Origin: CAZZEX01 sp964653285
GTDB lineage: Bacteria > Chloroflexota > Anaerolineae > B4-G1
Assembly: GCA_964653285.1 (NCBI GenBank)
Contig: CAZZEX010000130.1
Coordinates: 1-12,097 of the forward strand
Reading direction: 5' to 3'
DNA length: 12,097 bases
In this document: positions 5,521 to 11,549 of the stretch, in pieces
Position numbering within the stretch: position 1 is the first letter of the stretch
How the letters are laid out: each line of letters starts with the position of its first letter
Position numbers and translations under genes: made by a program
Notes under the pieces: generated by a model
What the model saw: only the letters and a program-made list of their open reading frames with translations
The model's database searches: none
What the model was told of the DNA's origin: nothing

Positions 5521-5706
5521 CGGAGCATACAGTCTCCCTCTCACCTGCGGAACGCGTGCCGCCTGGGCCAGGCTCGCAGAAAGCAAGTTGGAGAGGTATC
5601 GCTGCACGGAGCGCAGCGGCAGGTTGGTCAGCCCGGCCACCTGGGACGCGGTGGACCAGGGGTGATCCCGCAACAGATATAACACGCGTAACTCGAAGTC
5701 ATTCAC
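5521..5706 (-). pseudogene. Truncated replication-relaxation-like winged-helix gene, copy 1
   Basis: From a GTG at 5706 the frame reads MNDFELRVLYLLRDHPWSTA, then SQVAGLTNLPLRSVQRYLSN and RVPQVRGRLYAP. These about 61 residues are nearly the same as the start of the copy at 6240-6674. After YAP it hits integrase DNA and ends soon after. The HTH looks like the replication-relaxation family found on conjugative elements of Gram-positive bacteria and Chloroflexota. Confidence 0.65.
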
Positions 5707-5780
5707 TGACGATGCTTCCTCTCTGTCTTTGCCTATCTCGGCATGCCGGGACAGAACTCCTCAGCTCCCCGAGTCCACAA

Positions 5781-5809
5781 TTGACGACCAGCCCCGCCTG
5801 TGATAGAAT
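5781..5809 (+). promoter_or_regulatory. Promoter of the toxin-antitoxin pair
   Basis: TTGACG (5781-5786), 17-base spacer, TAGAAT (5804-5809), with TG one base before the -10 (extended -10). It lies 23 bases before the antitoxin ATG. Confidence 0.7.
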
Positions 5810-5832
5810 AAAAAGCAGGAGAAGGTGGCACC

Positions 5833-6069
5833 ATGACCGTCACAGAGATTCTGAAATCTATGCAATTCGTCATTGACCGTGAGGGCAAGCCCACGGCAGC
5901 GTTGCTAGACATGGACGCATGGAACGCCTTTGTCTCAATGCTCGAAGACATGGAGGACGTCGAACTGATTCGAGAAAGGATGAAAAACTGGCGTAGCAAG
6001 GAAGGCTGGACCCGCTGGGAGGACTTCGAAGCCGAGCTAGAGGCCGATGCGCTATCAACTCTGGATTGA
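5833..6069 (+). CDS. Phd/YefM-like antitoxin
   Basis: A 78-aa acidic protein starting MTVTEILKSMQFVIDREGKP followed by TAALLDMDAWNAFVSMLEDMEDVELI. This is the N-terminal DNA-binding fold of prevent-host-death-type antitoxins, followed by an acidic, Glu-rich tail that would wrap the toxin (DFEAELEADALSTLD). Spacing from an AGGAGAAGG site is acceptable. It overlaps the toxin start by 23 nt, the usual antitoxin-first arrangement, and has its own promoter, so autoregulation with the toxin is expected from the family. Because the toxin is truncated, the antitoxin may now be an orphan. Confidence 0.75.
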   Translation: MTVTEILKSMQFVIDREGKPTAALLDMDAWNAFVSMLEDMEDVELIRERMKNWRSKEGWTRWEDFEAELEADALSTLD

Positions 6070-6277
6070 GGACGAGGCCAAGGCCGAGATCAGGCGATTG
6101 CCCGGCCATATGCGCCAGCGAATTCACCAGGCTGTGCAGGGTCTTAGCGACGAACCCCGTCCCCACTACAGCCGCAAGCTGAGGACACCGGAACGAATAA
6201 AGCACAAGTCAAAACCCTCTTGGTTCTGGCTTGTCCAGGTTAGGGCCACATATGGCGTATCCTGCGCCGCCAGTTAA
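6047..6277 (+). CDS. ParE/RelE-like toxin, C-terminally truncated
   Basis: The ATG at 6047 lies inside the antitoxin gene, preceded by AGAGG. Residues 1-45, MRYQLWIEDEAKAEIRRLPG and HMRQRIHQAVQGLSDEPRP, match the first strand and two helices of ParE/RelE toxins. From about residue 50 (RTPERIKHKSK...) the expected beta-sheet with basic catalytic residues (such as the usual xLRRxRxxxWRVVY) is missing and the rest reads across a junction into the neighbouring reverse gene. Normal length is 85-100 aa with a conserved sheet; this 76-aa product is probably inactive. Confidence 0.65.
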   Translation: MRYQLWIEDEAKAEIRRLPGHMRQRIHQAVQGLSDEPRPHYSRKLRTPERIKHKSKPSWFWLVQVRATYGVSCAAS

Positions 6278-6674
6278 TGGCCATATCCGTGACAAATGAC
6301 CCACCAGCGGCCCACTGTAACTCTTTGGCCCCGGGCACGACCAGCGCGGTCAGGAAATCCCGCGCCCACAGCAGCGAATGCGCACGCAGCAGCGTCTCCG
6401 CCAGATGAAGGCTGTCAATGCGGAAGGCACGGGCGTAGGTCTTCACCTTTCGCTTGCCCCCTGCCAGTAGAGCGATGCTGGCCGCTGATGGGGCATATAG
6501 CCTCCCCCTCACCTGCGGAACGCGTGCCACCTGAGCCAGGCCCGTGGAAAGCAGGTTGGATAAGTATCGCTGCCCAGAGCGCAGCGGCAGGTTGGTCAGC
6601 CCGGCTACCTGGGACGTGGTGGACCAGGGATGGTCTCGCAACAAGTGCAGAGTGTGCAGCTCCGACTCATTCAC
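6240..6674 (-). CDS. Replication-relaxation-like winged-helix protein, copy 2, truncated
   Basis: From GTG at 6674 a 144-aa frame reads MNESELHTLHLLRDHPWSTT, SQVAGLTNLPLRSGQRYLSN and GLAQVARVPQVRGRLYAPSA. A winged helix (residues 1-65) is followed by TYARAFRIDSLHLAETLLRA and ARDFLTALVV. This layout, an N-terminal winged helix and then a domain ahead of a nuclease-like part, resembles the replication-relaxation family of conjugative elements. The usual protein is longer (roughly 250 aa); after FVTDM the homology ends at the junction with the toxin gene. Residues 1-62 are duplicated at 5521-5706. Role in element replication or transfer is inferred. Confidence 0.6.
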   Translation of the reverse strand: MNESELHTLHLLRDHPWSTTSQVAGLTNLPLRSGQRYLSNLLSTGLAQVARVPQVRGRLYAPSAASIALLAGGKRKVKTYARAFRIDSLHLAETLLRAHSLLWARDFLTALVVPGAKELQWAAGGSFVTDMAINWRRRIRHMWP

Positions 6675-6795
6675 CGGTCGTGCCCCCTTCGCAGAGTGGA
6701 TGACCGCAATCGCCCGGCTGAATGTCAGCAGGGTAGCGCTCCTGCTCTGCTCGACCCACCACAGTCAGATCCACCAGCGTGTCTGAGACGAGACG

Positions 6796-6824
6796 TTGAC
6801 AGTGACGTGGACTTGTTGTATCAT
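6796..6824 (+). promoter_or_regulatory. Promoter of the DUF4258-like/DUF2283 pair
   Basis: TTGACA (6796-6801) and TATCAT (6819-6824) are separated by 17 bases. The first gene starts at 6898, leaving a leader of about 70 bases. The remaining noncoding stretch 6675-6795 shows no other feature I can support. Confidence 0.7.
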
Positions 6825-6897
6825 AGTAGCGGCCTCATAGAGAGGCGATATTTCACCATCAAAGCGATCAGGCGATGATGGGTGCATAAGGCCGCCG

Positions 6898-7128
6898 ATG
6901 AAAACAACGAACTATTTCACCACCAGCGTCATGGCTCGCCGCCCCTACCTCAAAGAGGAGTGGATTCAACACGTTCTCAACCATCCTGTCCACACAGAAG
7001 TGCAAGCCAATGGGCGCATTCGCCGTTGGGCATTCGTTCCAGAACTTGGCAAGTACCTCCGGGTTGTCACCGAACCAGACGGGGAAACGGTACATAATGC
7101 CTTTCCAGACCGCGGCTTTAGACCTTGA
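6898..7128 (+). CDS. Small DUF4258-like protein, possible toxin partner
   Basis: A 76-aa basic protein: ARRPYLKEEWIQHVLNHP, then QANGRIRRWAFVPELGKYLR and VVTEPDGETVHNAFPDRGF. The order (EW-I-VL-P, then NGR-R-W-KYLRVV, then DG-TVHNAF-DR-F) resembles small DUF4258-type proteins often found just before DUF2283 genes and suspected to be RelE/BrnT-like toxins. The ribosome-binding site is weak; a second ATG at 6931, starting the conserved part, is a possible start. It is followed 18 bp later by the DUF2283 gene in the same transcript. A toxin role is inferred, not shown. Confidence 0.65.
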   Translation: MKTTNYFTTSVMARRPYLKEEWIQHVLNHPVHTEVQANGRIRRWAFVPELGKYLRVVTEPDGETVHNAFPDRGFRP

Positions 7129-7146
7129 AACGCGGGAGATAGAACC

Positions 7147-7383
7147 ATGATCTTCGAATACTACCCTGATACAGATATGCTCTACATCAAACTTGCCACT
7201 GGGGTGAGCACGGAATCCGAAGATGTCGCGCCCGGCATCGTGCTCGATTTCGACGAACACAACCGAGTCATCGGCATTGAGATCGAGGATGCCAGCACAT
7301 TCATTGATCTGTCGCGACTGGATTTGTCGGCCCTACCCGTTGCCAACCTGACCCTCAGCAAGACGGTACCGGTCGGGGCGTAA
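7147..7383 (+). CDS. DUF2283 domain-containing protein
   Basis: A 78-aa protein with the complete DUF2283 pattern: MIFEYYPDTDMLYIKLATGV, then VAPGIVLDFDEHNRVIGIEI, then EDASTF. This small all-beta domain (Y-D-D-L-YI, then D-D--G-v-GIEI--AS) is common in cyanobacteria and Chloroflexota and often stands next to DUF4258-like genes, where it is thought to serve as antitoxin. GGGAG lies upstream of the ATG. It ends 24 bp before the stop of the convergent ATPase remnant. The C-terminal 20 residues are variable. Confidence 0.88.
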   Translation: MIFEYYPDTDMLYIKLATGVSTESEDVAPGIVLDFDEHNRVIGIEIEDASTFIDLSRLDLSALPVANLTLSKTVPVGA

Positions 7384-7407
7384 CCCAGAGACGAGGGACT
7401 GAAACGC

Positions 7408-8016
7408 TCAGCCATCGGCATCATCCCCTGTGTCGAGGACTCGAAACCCCCCTGATCCTCGCTTCCTGCCCCTTTCTTCCCTCCGACTCCCACCAGCGCG
7501 AGCCGACATGCCCCGCCCGATGCTCCCCGCTTTCGGCCCGTAGTCCTGGGTCGAGCGGGTCGCCATCATGCGGGCCAGTCCCCCCAACTGCTGCTCGGTG
7601 ACGAAATCGCTCTCCTCCCGGGCCTGCAGCCAGGTGTTGATCTCTTCCTCGCGTTGCCGGGCTTCCGCACCGTCGCTCAACTCCGCAGCCAGCCGGGCGA
7701 TGCCCTGAGCCTGTCGAAGGGAGGCCTGCTCCTGGGCACCTGCTGCCAGGCGACTGTACCCGCTCACCTGCTCCAGCACCCGGGCCGCAACACTCGGATC
7801 CGGAGCAAGAGGCGGATTGCCTCTCATCAAGTACACCGGCAGCCGTCTCCCGTCAGGACCGGTGGTCTTGACGTAGGCCTTGAAAACGTACGGCTCCAGG
7901 TTCACCAGGCTGGCGGGCGGGACGCCGTCCAGTTCTCCCGACACGTACTTTGCATCGTATCTTTTCAATAAATCGGGGTAGGGGCAGGCCTTGTACCTGC
8001 CCAAGAGGGCGACCAC
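7408..8016 (-). CDS. C-terminal remnant of a conjugative coupling ATPase-like protein
   Basis: The frame from a GTG at 8016 (inside a repeat, so not a real start) reads KRYDAKYVSGELDGVPPASL, then VNLEPYVFKAYVKTTGPDG, then PVYLMRGNPPLAPDP, and ends in a Gly/Arg-rich tail RREERGRKRGSGG. DAKYLSxEL followed by a peptide ending in VK is the usual finish of VirD4/HerA-like conjugation ATPases, with a basic C-terminal tail. It is separated from the upstream half by the repeat at 7978-8032 and a frame change. The peptide SLRQAQG (near 7702-7721) is the translation of an inserted palindrome. It is the 3' end of the pseudogene described next. Confidence 0.55.
   Translation of the reverse strand: MVALLGRYKACPYPDLLKRYDAKYVSGELDGVPPASLVNLEPYVFKAYVKTTGPDGRRLPVYLMRGNPPLAPDPSVAARVLEQVSGYSRLAAGAQEQASLRQAQGIARLAAELSDGAEARQREEEINTWLQAREESDFVTEQQLGGLARMMATRSTQDYGPKAGSIGRGMSARAGGSRREERGRKRGSGGFRVLDTGDDADG
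7702..7721 (+). repeat. REP-like palindrome, GCCCTGAGC..GTCGAAGGG family, copy A
   Basis: GCCCTGAGCCTGTCGAAGGG lies within the coding frame of the ATPase remnant, adding the peptide LRQAQG. Related copies are at 8211-8230 (opposite strand) and 8279-8299. Confidence 0.7.
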
Positions 8017-8032
8017 GAGGGTTCGCCCCTAC
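7978..8032. repeat. Composite inverted repeat flanked by GTAGGGGC/GCCCCTAC
   Basis: Ends GTAGGGGC (7978-7985) and GCCCCTAC (8025-8032) are exact inverted repeats. Inside are two units, each with its own hairpin: GGGCAGG...CCTGCCC on the left, and GGGCGA...TCGCCC on the right. The right unit is the reverse of the repeat at 135-160. It interrupts the ATPase gene between two near-identical 11-mers, 7946-7956 and 8045-8055. It looks like a small mobile palindrome (MITE/REP-like). Confidence 0.75.
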
Positions 8033-8089
8033 ATGTTGAGATGATACTTCGCATCCTCGTAGTTGACCTGGAAGGACATCAGCGGGAGA

Positions 8090-8129
8090 ATGAACAATGA
8101 ACAAATGAAAAATGAACAAATGAACAAAT
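8090..8129 (+). repeat. Tandem repeat of ATGAACA(A), five units
   Basis: Units at 8090-8096, 8097-8104, 8105-8111, 8112-8119 and 8120-8127 read ATGAACA, ATGAACAA, ATGAAAA, ATGAACAA, ATGAACAA. It sits directly after the Walker B region of the ATPase pseudogene in its minus-strand reading, where gene sequence appears to have been lost. Confidence 0.85.
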
Positions 8130-8210
8130 ATGGATTGGAACTCGTCTACGATTACCAGGCACGCCAAGGAAGGAAAGTACCACCGGCTCCACCACCAGCG
8201 CACGTTCTGT

Positions 8211-8230
8211 CCTTCGACGTGGCTCAGGAC
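8211..8230 (-). repeat. REP-like palindrome, copy B
   Basis: On the minus strand it reads GTCCTGAGCCACGTCGAAGG, matching copy A at 7702-7721 at most positions. In the ATPase frame it gives VLSHVEGQ, which interrupts the expected coupling-ATPase sequence. Confidence 0.6.
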
Positions 8231-8272
8231 GGGCCCGTCCGGTGTGTCCAGGGGCAGGTTGGACAGTAGAAA

Positions 8273-8299
8273 GGGCCTGCCCTGAGCAGGGCCGAAGGG
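8273..8299 (+). repeat. REP-like palindrome, copy C
   Basis: GCCCTGAGCAGGGCCGAAGG (8279-8298) shares GCCCTGAGC and CGAAGG with copy A. It contains the perfect inverted repeat GCCCTG-AG-CAGGGC (8279-8292). In the ATPase frame it yields FGPAQGRP. Confidence 0.65.
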
Positions 8300-8490
8300 T
8301 TCCCGCCGGTCACGGGGGGCCAGGAGCAGCGGGGGCACGTCCAGGATCGTGTACTGCCGCTCCGGCACGCCCATCGCCACTCGCCGGACGTTGATCAGCG
8401 CCAACGTCCTGGTGGCGTAGCGCCAGACCGCTTCCATTCGCGGCCCCCAATACTTGGACCACAGGGCCTCGCCCAGGCCGATCAGGTCGC

Positions 8491-8514
8491 GCGGATCGCA
8501 AGACTGCGATCCGC
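8491..8514. repeat. Perfect 10-bp inverted repeat inside ATPase pseudogene
   Basis: GCGGATCGCA at 8491-8500, loop AGAC, then the exact reverse complement at 8505-8514. In the reading frame it produces CGGGSQSCDPRD between LDVDK and LIGLGE, which looks like an insert in the protein. Confidence 0.75.
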
Positions 8515-8825
8515 CACCACATTTGTCCACGTCCAGCCCCAGCGTCATGTCGAGCAGGTTCAGGCCCACGCAGCGCTGCCGGTCAGCGAAGTCGACGTAG
8601 TAGGTCTCGTGCACCCGGTCGGGAGGCACCAGGCCGCGCAGGTGGCGCACCATGTCCCTTGAGGGTAGCCGCTTTTTGCCTTCGGTGGAAGGAGACGATT
8701 CCCTGCAAAGCAAGGGGCGCTCTCCCGCCGTCGAACTGTAAAGCACCATCGCGGGGCTGAGCGAAGGCGGGAGGGCGGCCCGCCGTGTACGTGGTAACCA
8801 CCTTTCGCCGTAAGACAAGCCCGCG

Positions 8826-8846
8826 GCCCCGCGCTTTTTGCGGGGC
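8826..8846. terminator. Possible hairpin terminator upstream of the defence operon
   Basis: GCCCCGC (8826-8832) and GCGGGGC (8840-8846) are perfect inverted repeats around GCTTTTT. The T run lies in the loop, not after the stem, so the terminator reading is weak. It lies just upstream of the promoter at 8863-8891. The rest of 8660-8825 holds no gene I can support. Confidence 0.3.
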
Positions 8847-8862
8847 GGCGGGCGGCGTTCGT

Positions 8863-8891
8863 TTGTGCAAGCGCCACCATTGGGATATAAT
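8863..8891 (+). promoter_or_regulatory. Promoter of the ATPase-PglZ operon
   Basis: TTGTGC (8863-8868) and perfect TATAAT (8886-8891) are 17 bases apart. The ATG at 8934 follows after a leader of about 35-40 bases. Confidence 0.7.
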
Positions 8892-8933
8892 GCAAGCGTA
8901 TCCGACAAGCGAATAATGACGGGAGAGACGACT

Positions 8934-11549
8934 ATGCTACCGACTATCACGAATGTGGTTGCCCTCAGCGATGAGGTAAAGAGCGGCCAGGTGTACGGTG
9001 TCGTCCAATTGTACAAAGTGATGGGCGCCAGACCGGCGTTGGAGAAGAACCCCCGCGACGTGTTCGCCCGCACCTATCTCACCGAGGCGCTCAAGACCGC
9101 GCTGGACCAGATACGCCACAAATTCACAGGCCAGGACCGGCGGGGAAGCCTCGTTTTCACAGGGGGCTACGGCTCCGGCAAGTCACATCAATTGCTGGCG
9201 CTGTATCACACACTGACGCATCCTGACCTGGCGACTCAATGGTTGACTCGTCACGGATACAATGAGCCACTGCCCGCACTCGACGACCTGGTCGTGATTG
9301 TGCTCCACACGGCGCGGGTGGACTATGACAACTTGTGGGAGCCGATCTTGCAGCAATTGGACGCCCAGGACGTTTTGAGCCAGATCAAGCGCTACCCCAC
9401 CATCCCCCAGATTCGCCAGGCTCTCGGCAGCCGGCCGGTCGTGGTTTTCATTGACGAAATTGAGAACTGGTACGAGACGATCCTCCCCCAACGGGTGGGC
9501 GCAGCGGAGACGTCGCGGGCCGCCAATCGCACTTTTCTCCAGCACTTGCTGGAGGTAGCCAGTGAGCCAGACGTGCCGCTGATGGTATTATTCTCGCTGA
9601 TACGCGAGAATCCCGACATTGTGGACGTGATTGATCGCACCGGGCCCATCTCCATCAACCTGAGCACGGCGGCCGACCGCGAGGACATCCTGCTCTACCG
9701 GCTGTTCGAAGGTATTGACAGGCAACAGGCAGACGAGATAGCAGACCGCTTCATGGAACTGTACCGCGAGCGCCAGGTCACTGTGCCGATGAGCGATTAT
9801 GACGCCTATCGCGCCCGTATGCGGAGTGTGTACCCCCTGCACCCCGAGTTGCTGCGGGTGCTGTTCGAGCGCTATAGCACCGCCTCCAACTATGCCAATA
9901 CCCGGGGCATCCTCTACCTGCTCGCCACCATCCTGCGCGAACGGGCGGACAAGACGGTGCTCTTGTTGACGTCCGACGTGGATGCGGCCCGCTTTGACGA
10001 TCAACTCACCGTCCTGGACCGGTCTCTGGTCGAGGCCACCGCCCGTGACATTGGGCGCGTGGGCCACATCGAGTATGGGCGTGAGGTGCTGTCCACGGTG
10101 CTGCTCTATTCCATCAACCGCGAGCAACAGATCGGCGCGGACGAGACCGAGATTGTCCTGGGGATAGCCACGCCGGAGATCAACCCCAACGACGTGCTCC
10201 TAGGGTTGAACCGGCTGCTGGGCCGGGCCTGGCACTTGCACAAATTGAACGGGCGGTATGCCGTGCGCGTCGAGGAGAACGTCTTTGCCGTGGTGCAGAA
10301 CCGCGCCCGCGACGTCTCCGAGGAGGCAGCCATCCAGCGCATCGCCCGCGTGATGGTCAAGGAGGTGCTGGGAGGCAATGCCTACGCTCACGAGATTGAT
10401 GACATCCCCGACGACCGCCACCTGAAGGTCGTCGTTTCGCTGCACGCCCTGGACACCGACCAGGACGTGTACGCCATCTACCACGGCCGCCGCTACCAGA
10501 ACCGCATCGTGGTGCTCGCGCCGCTCACCGGAGACCTGCACAAAGACCAAAGCCTGATTGACAAAGCCAGGCGGGTCATCGGCGGTGAGGAAATCAAGAA
10601 GGACGTGAGCGAGGAGCGGGCGGCAAAGGTGCAGGCCATCATTGACGAGGAACTGAAGGAACTTGAGGAGCGCATCAAGGCCCACTTTGGCTTCTGGCAC
10701 AAAGTGTCAGTCAAGGTCTGCGAGGGGCCGGACGGACAGCGTGTGGAGAAAGAGGCGGTGCGCAAAATCCAGGTCGAGGCCGGCACGACCAGCCTGCTGG
10801 AGCGGGCCATCAGCGACATTGCCCGGATCAAGGAAAAGATACTGGACGAGTTGCACGCCCGGGGGCCAAGAGGGCTGCGGGCCGATCTGCTCTATGGCGA
10901 CTTTTACACCATCCGCCGCTATCCGACAGTGTCCGATGGAGCGCAGGTCACGGCGGCCCTGAAGGAACTCTGCAAGGCAGAGCAACTCTACATTGAGGGC
11001 CACAAGGGGCGGAACTTTTTCGGCGAGACACCTTATGGCCTGGATGAGCAGTCGAGGGCTATGCTGTACCACGCCGATTTCGCCCAGGTCGAGCGGGGGC
11101 CGGCCGGCGAGGCGGAAAAGGTGAGCATCGTCTACGGAGAGGGCAAGGCGGCGCGTCGAGTGACGTCCAGAGAGCCGGCCCTGGAGAGGGCCATCGAGGG
11201 GATCGAACCTACGCCGGCCAGGATCGTGGAACAAAAGCGCCTGGAGGAAGGCGGCCGGCACCCGCGCACCGTGGCCGGCAAGTTCGAGGCCACCATGCGC
11301 GAGTCGGACGTCGTCCGGCAGGTACAGGTAGAGATCAGCAATGACTTTCAGGTCGGCGGCAAGTCGGACAAACTGGAGCGGGTCGTGAGAGCACTGGACC
11401 TGGCGCCCGAGGGGCTAAAGTTGAAACTGACGCTGGAGTGGGAAGGGCCGTTGGATAAAACGACGTTCCTGCAGCAATTACTGCGCCTGCCGAGCACGCC
11501 TGGCGGCAGTCTGTACGTCATCGCCGAGGTGGATCGTGTCTACGAGTAA
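8934..11549 (+). CDS. AAA+ ATPase, COG1483/DUF499 and BrxC/PglY-like
   Basis: An 871-aa cytoplasmic ATPase. ATG at 8934 is chosen because GGGAGAG precedes it by 6 bases; an ATG at 8916 lacks a ribosome-binding site. NPRDVFARTYLTEALKTAL precedes Walker A, GGYGSGKSH (residues 77-85). Walker B is VVVFIDEIENWY (169-180), followed by a sensor-like FSLIREN and arginine-rich helices. The C-terminal half has a coiled-coil stretch (EERAAKVQAIIDEELKELEERIKA) and a likely winged-helix part (LLYGDFYTIRRYPTVSDGAQ). GGxGSGKSH close to the N-terminus with this layout is typical of the DUF499/BrxC/PglY group that pairs with PglZ in BREX/Pgl phage defence. Those are usually about 1000-1250 aa, so this is short. 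Its 3' end overlaps the next gene by 14 nt, so the two products are probably partners. Confidence 0.82.
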   Translation: MLPTITNVVALSDEVKSGQVYGVVQLYKVMGARPALEKNPRDVFARTYLTEALKTALDQIRHKFTGQDRRGSLVFTGGYGSGKSHQLLALYHTLTHPDLATQWLTRHGYNEPLPALDDLVVIVLHTARVDYDNLWEPILQQLDAQDVLSQIKRYPTIPQIRQALGSRPVVVFIDEIENWYETILPQRVGAAETSRAANRTFLQHLLEVASEPDVPLMVLFSLIRENPDIVDVIDRTGPISINLSTAADREDILLYRLFEGIDRQQADEIADRFMELYRERQVTVPMSDYDAYRARMRSVYPLHPELLRVLFERYSTASNYANTRGILYLLATILRERADKTVLLLTSDVDAARFDDQLTVLDRSLVEATARDIGRVGHIEYGREVLSTVLLYSINREQQIGADETEIVLGIATPEINPNDVLLGLNRLLGRAWHLHKLNGRYAVRVEENVFAVVQNRARDVSEEAAIQRIARVMVKEVLGGNAYAHEIDDIPDDRHLKVVVSLHALDTDQDVYAIYHGRRYQNRIVVLAPLTGDLHKDQSLIDKARRVIGGEEIKKDVSEERAAKVQAIIDEELKELEERIKAHFGFWHKVSVKVCEGPDGQRVEKEAVRKIQVEAGTTSLLERAISDIARIKEKILDELHARGPRGLRADLLYGDFYTIRRYPTVSDGAQVTAALKELCKAEQLYIEGHKGRNFFGETPYGLDEQSRAMLYHADFAQVERGPAGEAEKVSIVYGEGKAARRVTSREPALERAIEGIEPTPARIVEQKRLEEGGRHPRTVAGKFEATMRESDVVRQVQVEISNDFQVGGKSDKLERVVRALDLAPEGLKLKLTLEWEGPLDKTTFLQQLLRLPSTPGGSLYVIAEVDRVYE

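Larger units (their letters stand above)
8036..8660 (-). pseudogene. VirD4/HerA-like conjugative coupling ATPase, broken
   Basis: From about 8653 the minus strand reads MVRHLRGLVPPDRVHETYYV, then VGLNLLD, then LWSKYWGPRMEAVWRYATRT and YTILDVPPLL. After that come SRWYFPSLACLVIVDEFQSI (Walker B, VIVDEFQ at 8135-8155) and, in another frame, LMSFQVNYEDAKYH. VYVDFAD-VGLNLLD-L---WGPRME is the standard middle of type IV secretion coupling proteins. Walker A and the N-terminus are missing, at least two frameshifts are present, and inserts come from repeats at 8090, 8211, 8279 and 8491. In conjugation this hexameric ATPase pumps DNA into the secretion channel. Here it is dead. Confidence 0.7.

Noticed and set aside
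5521..5876. Extension of the recombinase frame to 221 aa.
   Set aside because: This part is the antisense of the winged-helix copy and noncoding DNA, and it runs into the antitoxin start; no integrase catalytic residues appear.
8090..8129. Tandem units considered as a CRISPR array.
   Set aside because: Units are 7-8 bases with no spacers, so it is a simple tandem repeat.
7853..9073. A 406-aa minus-strand open frame reaching across the defence promoter.
   Set aside because: Only about 8135-8660 resembles a coupling ATPase. The upstream part overlaps the start and promoter of the ATPase-PglZ operon in antisense.
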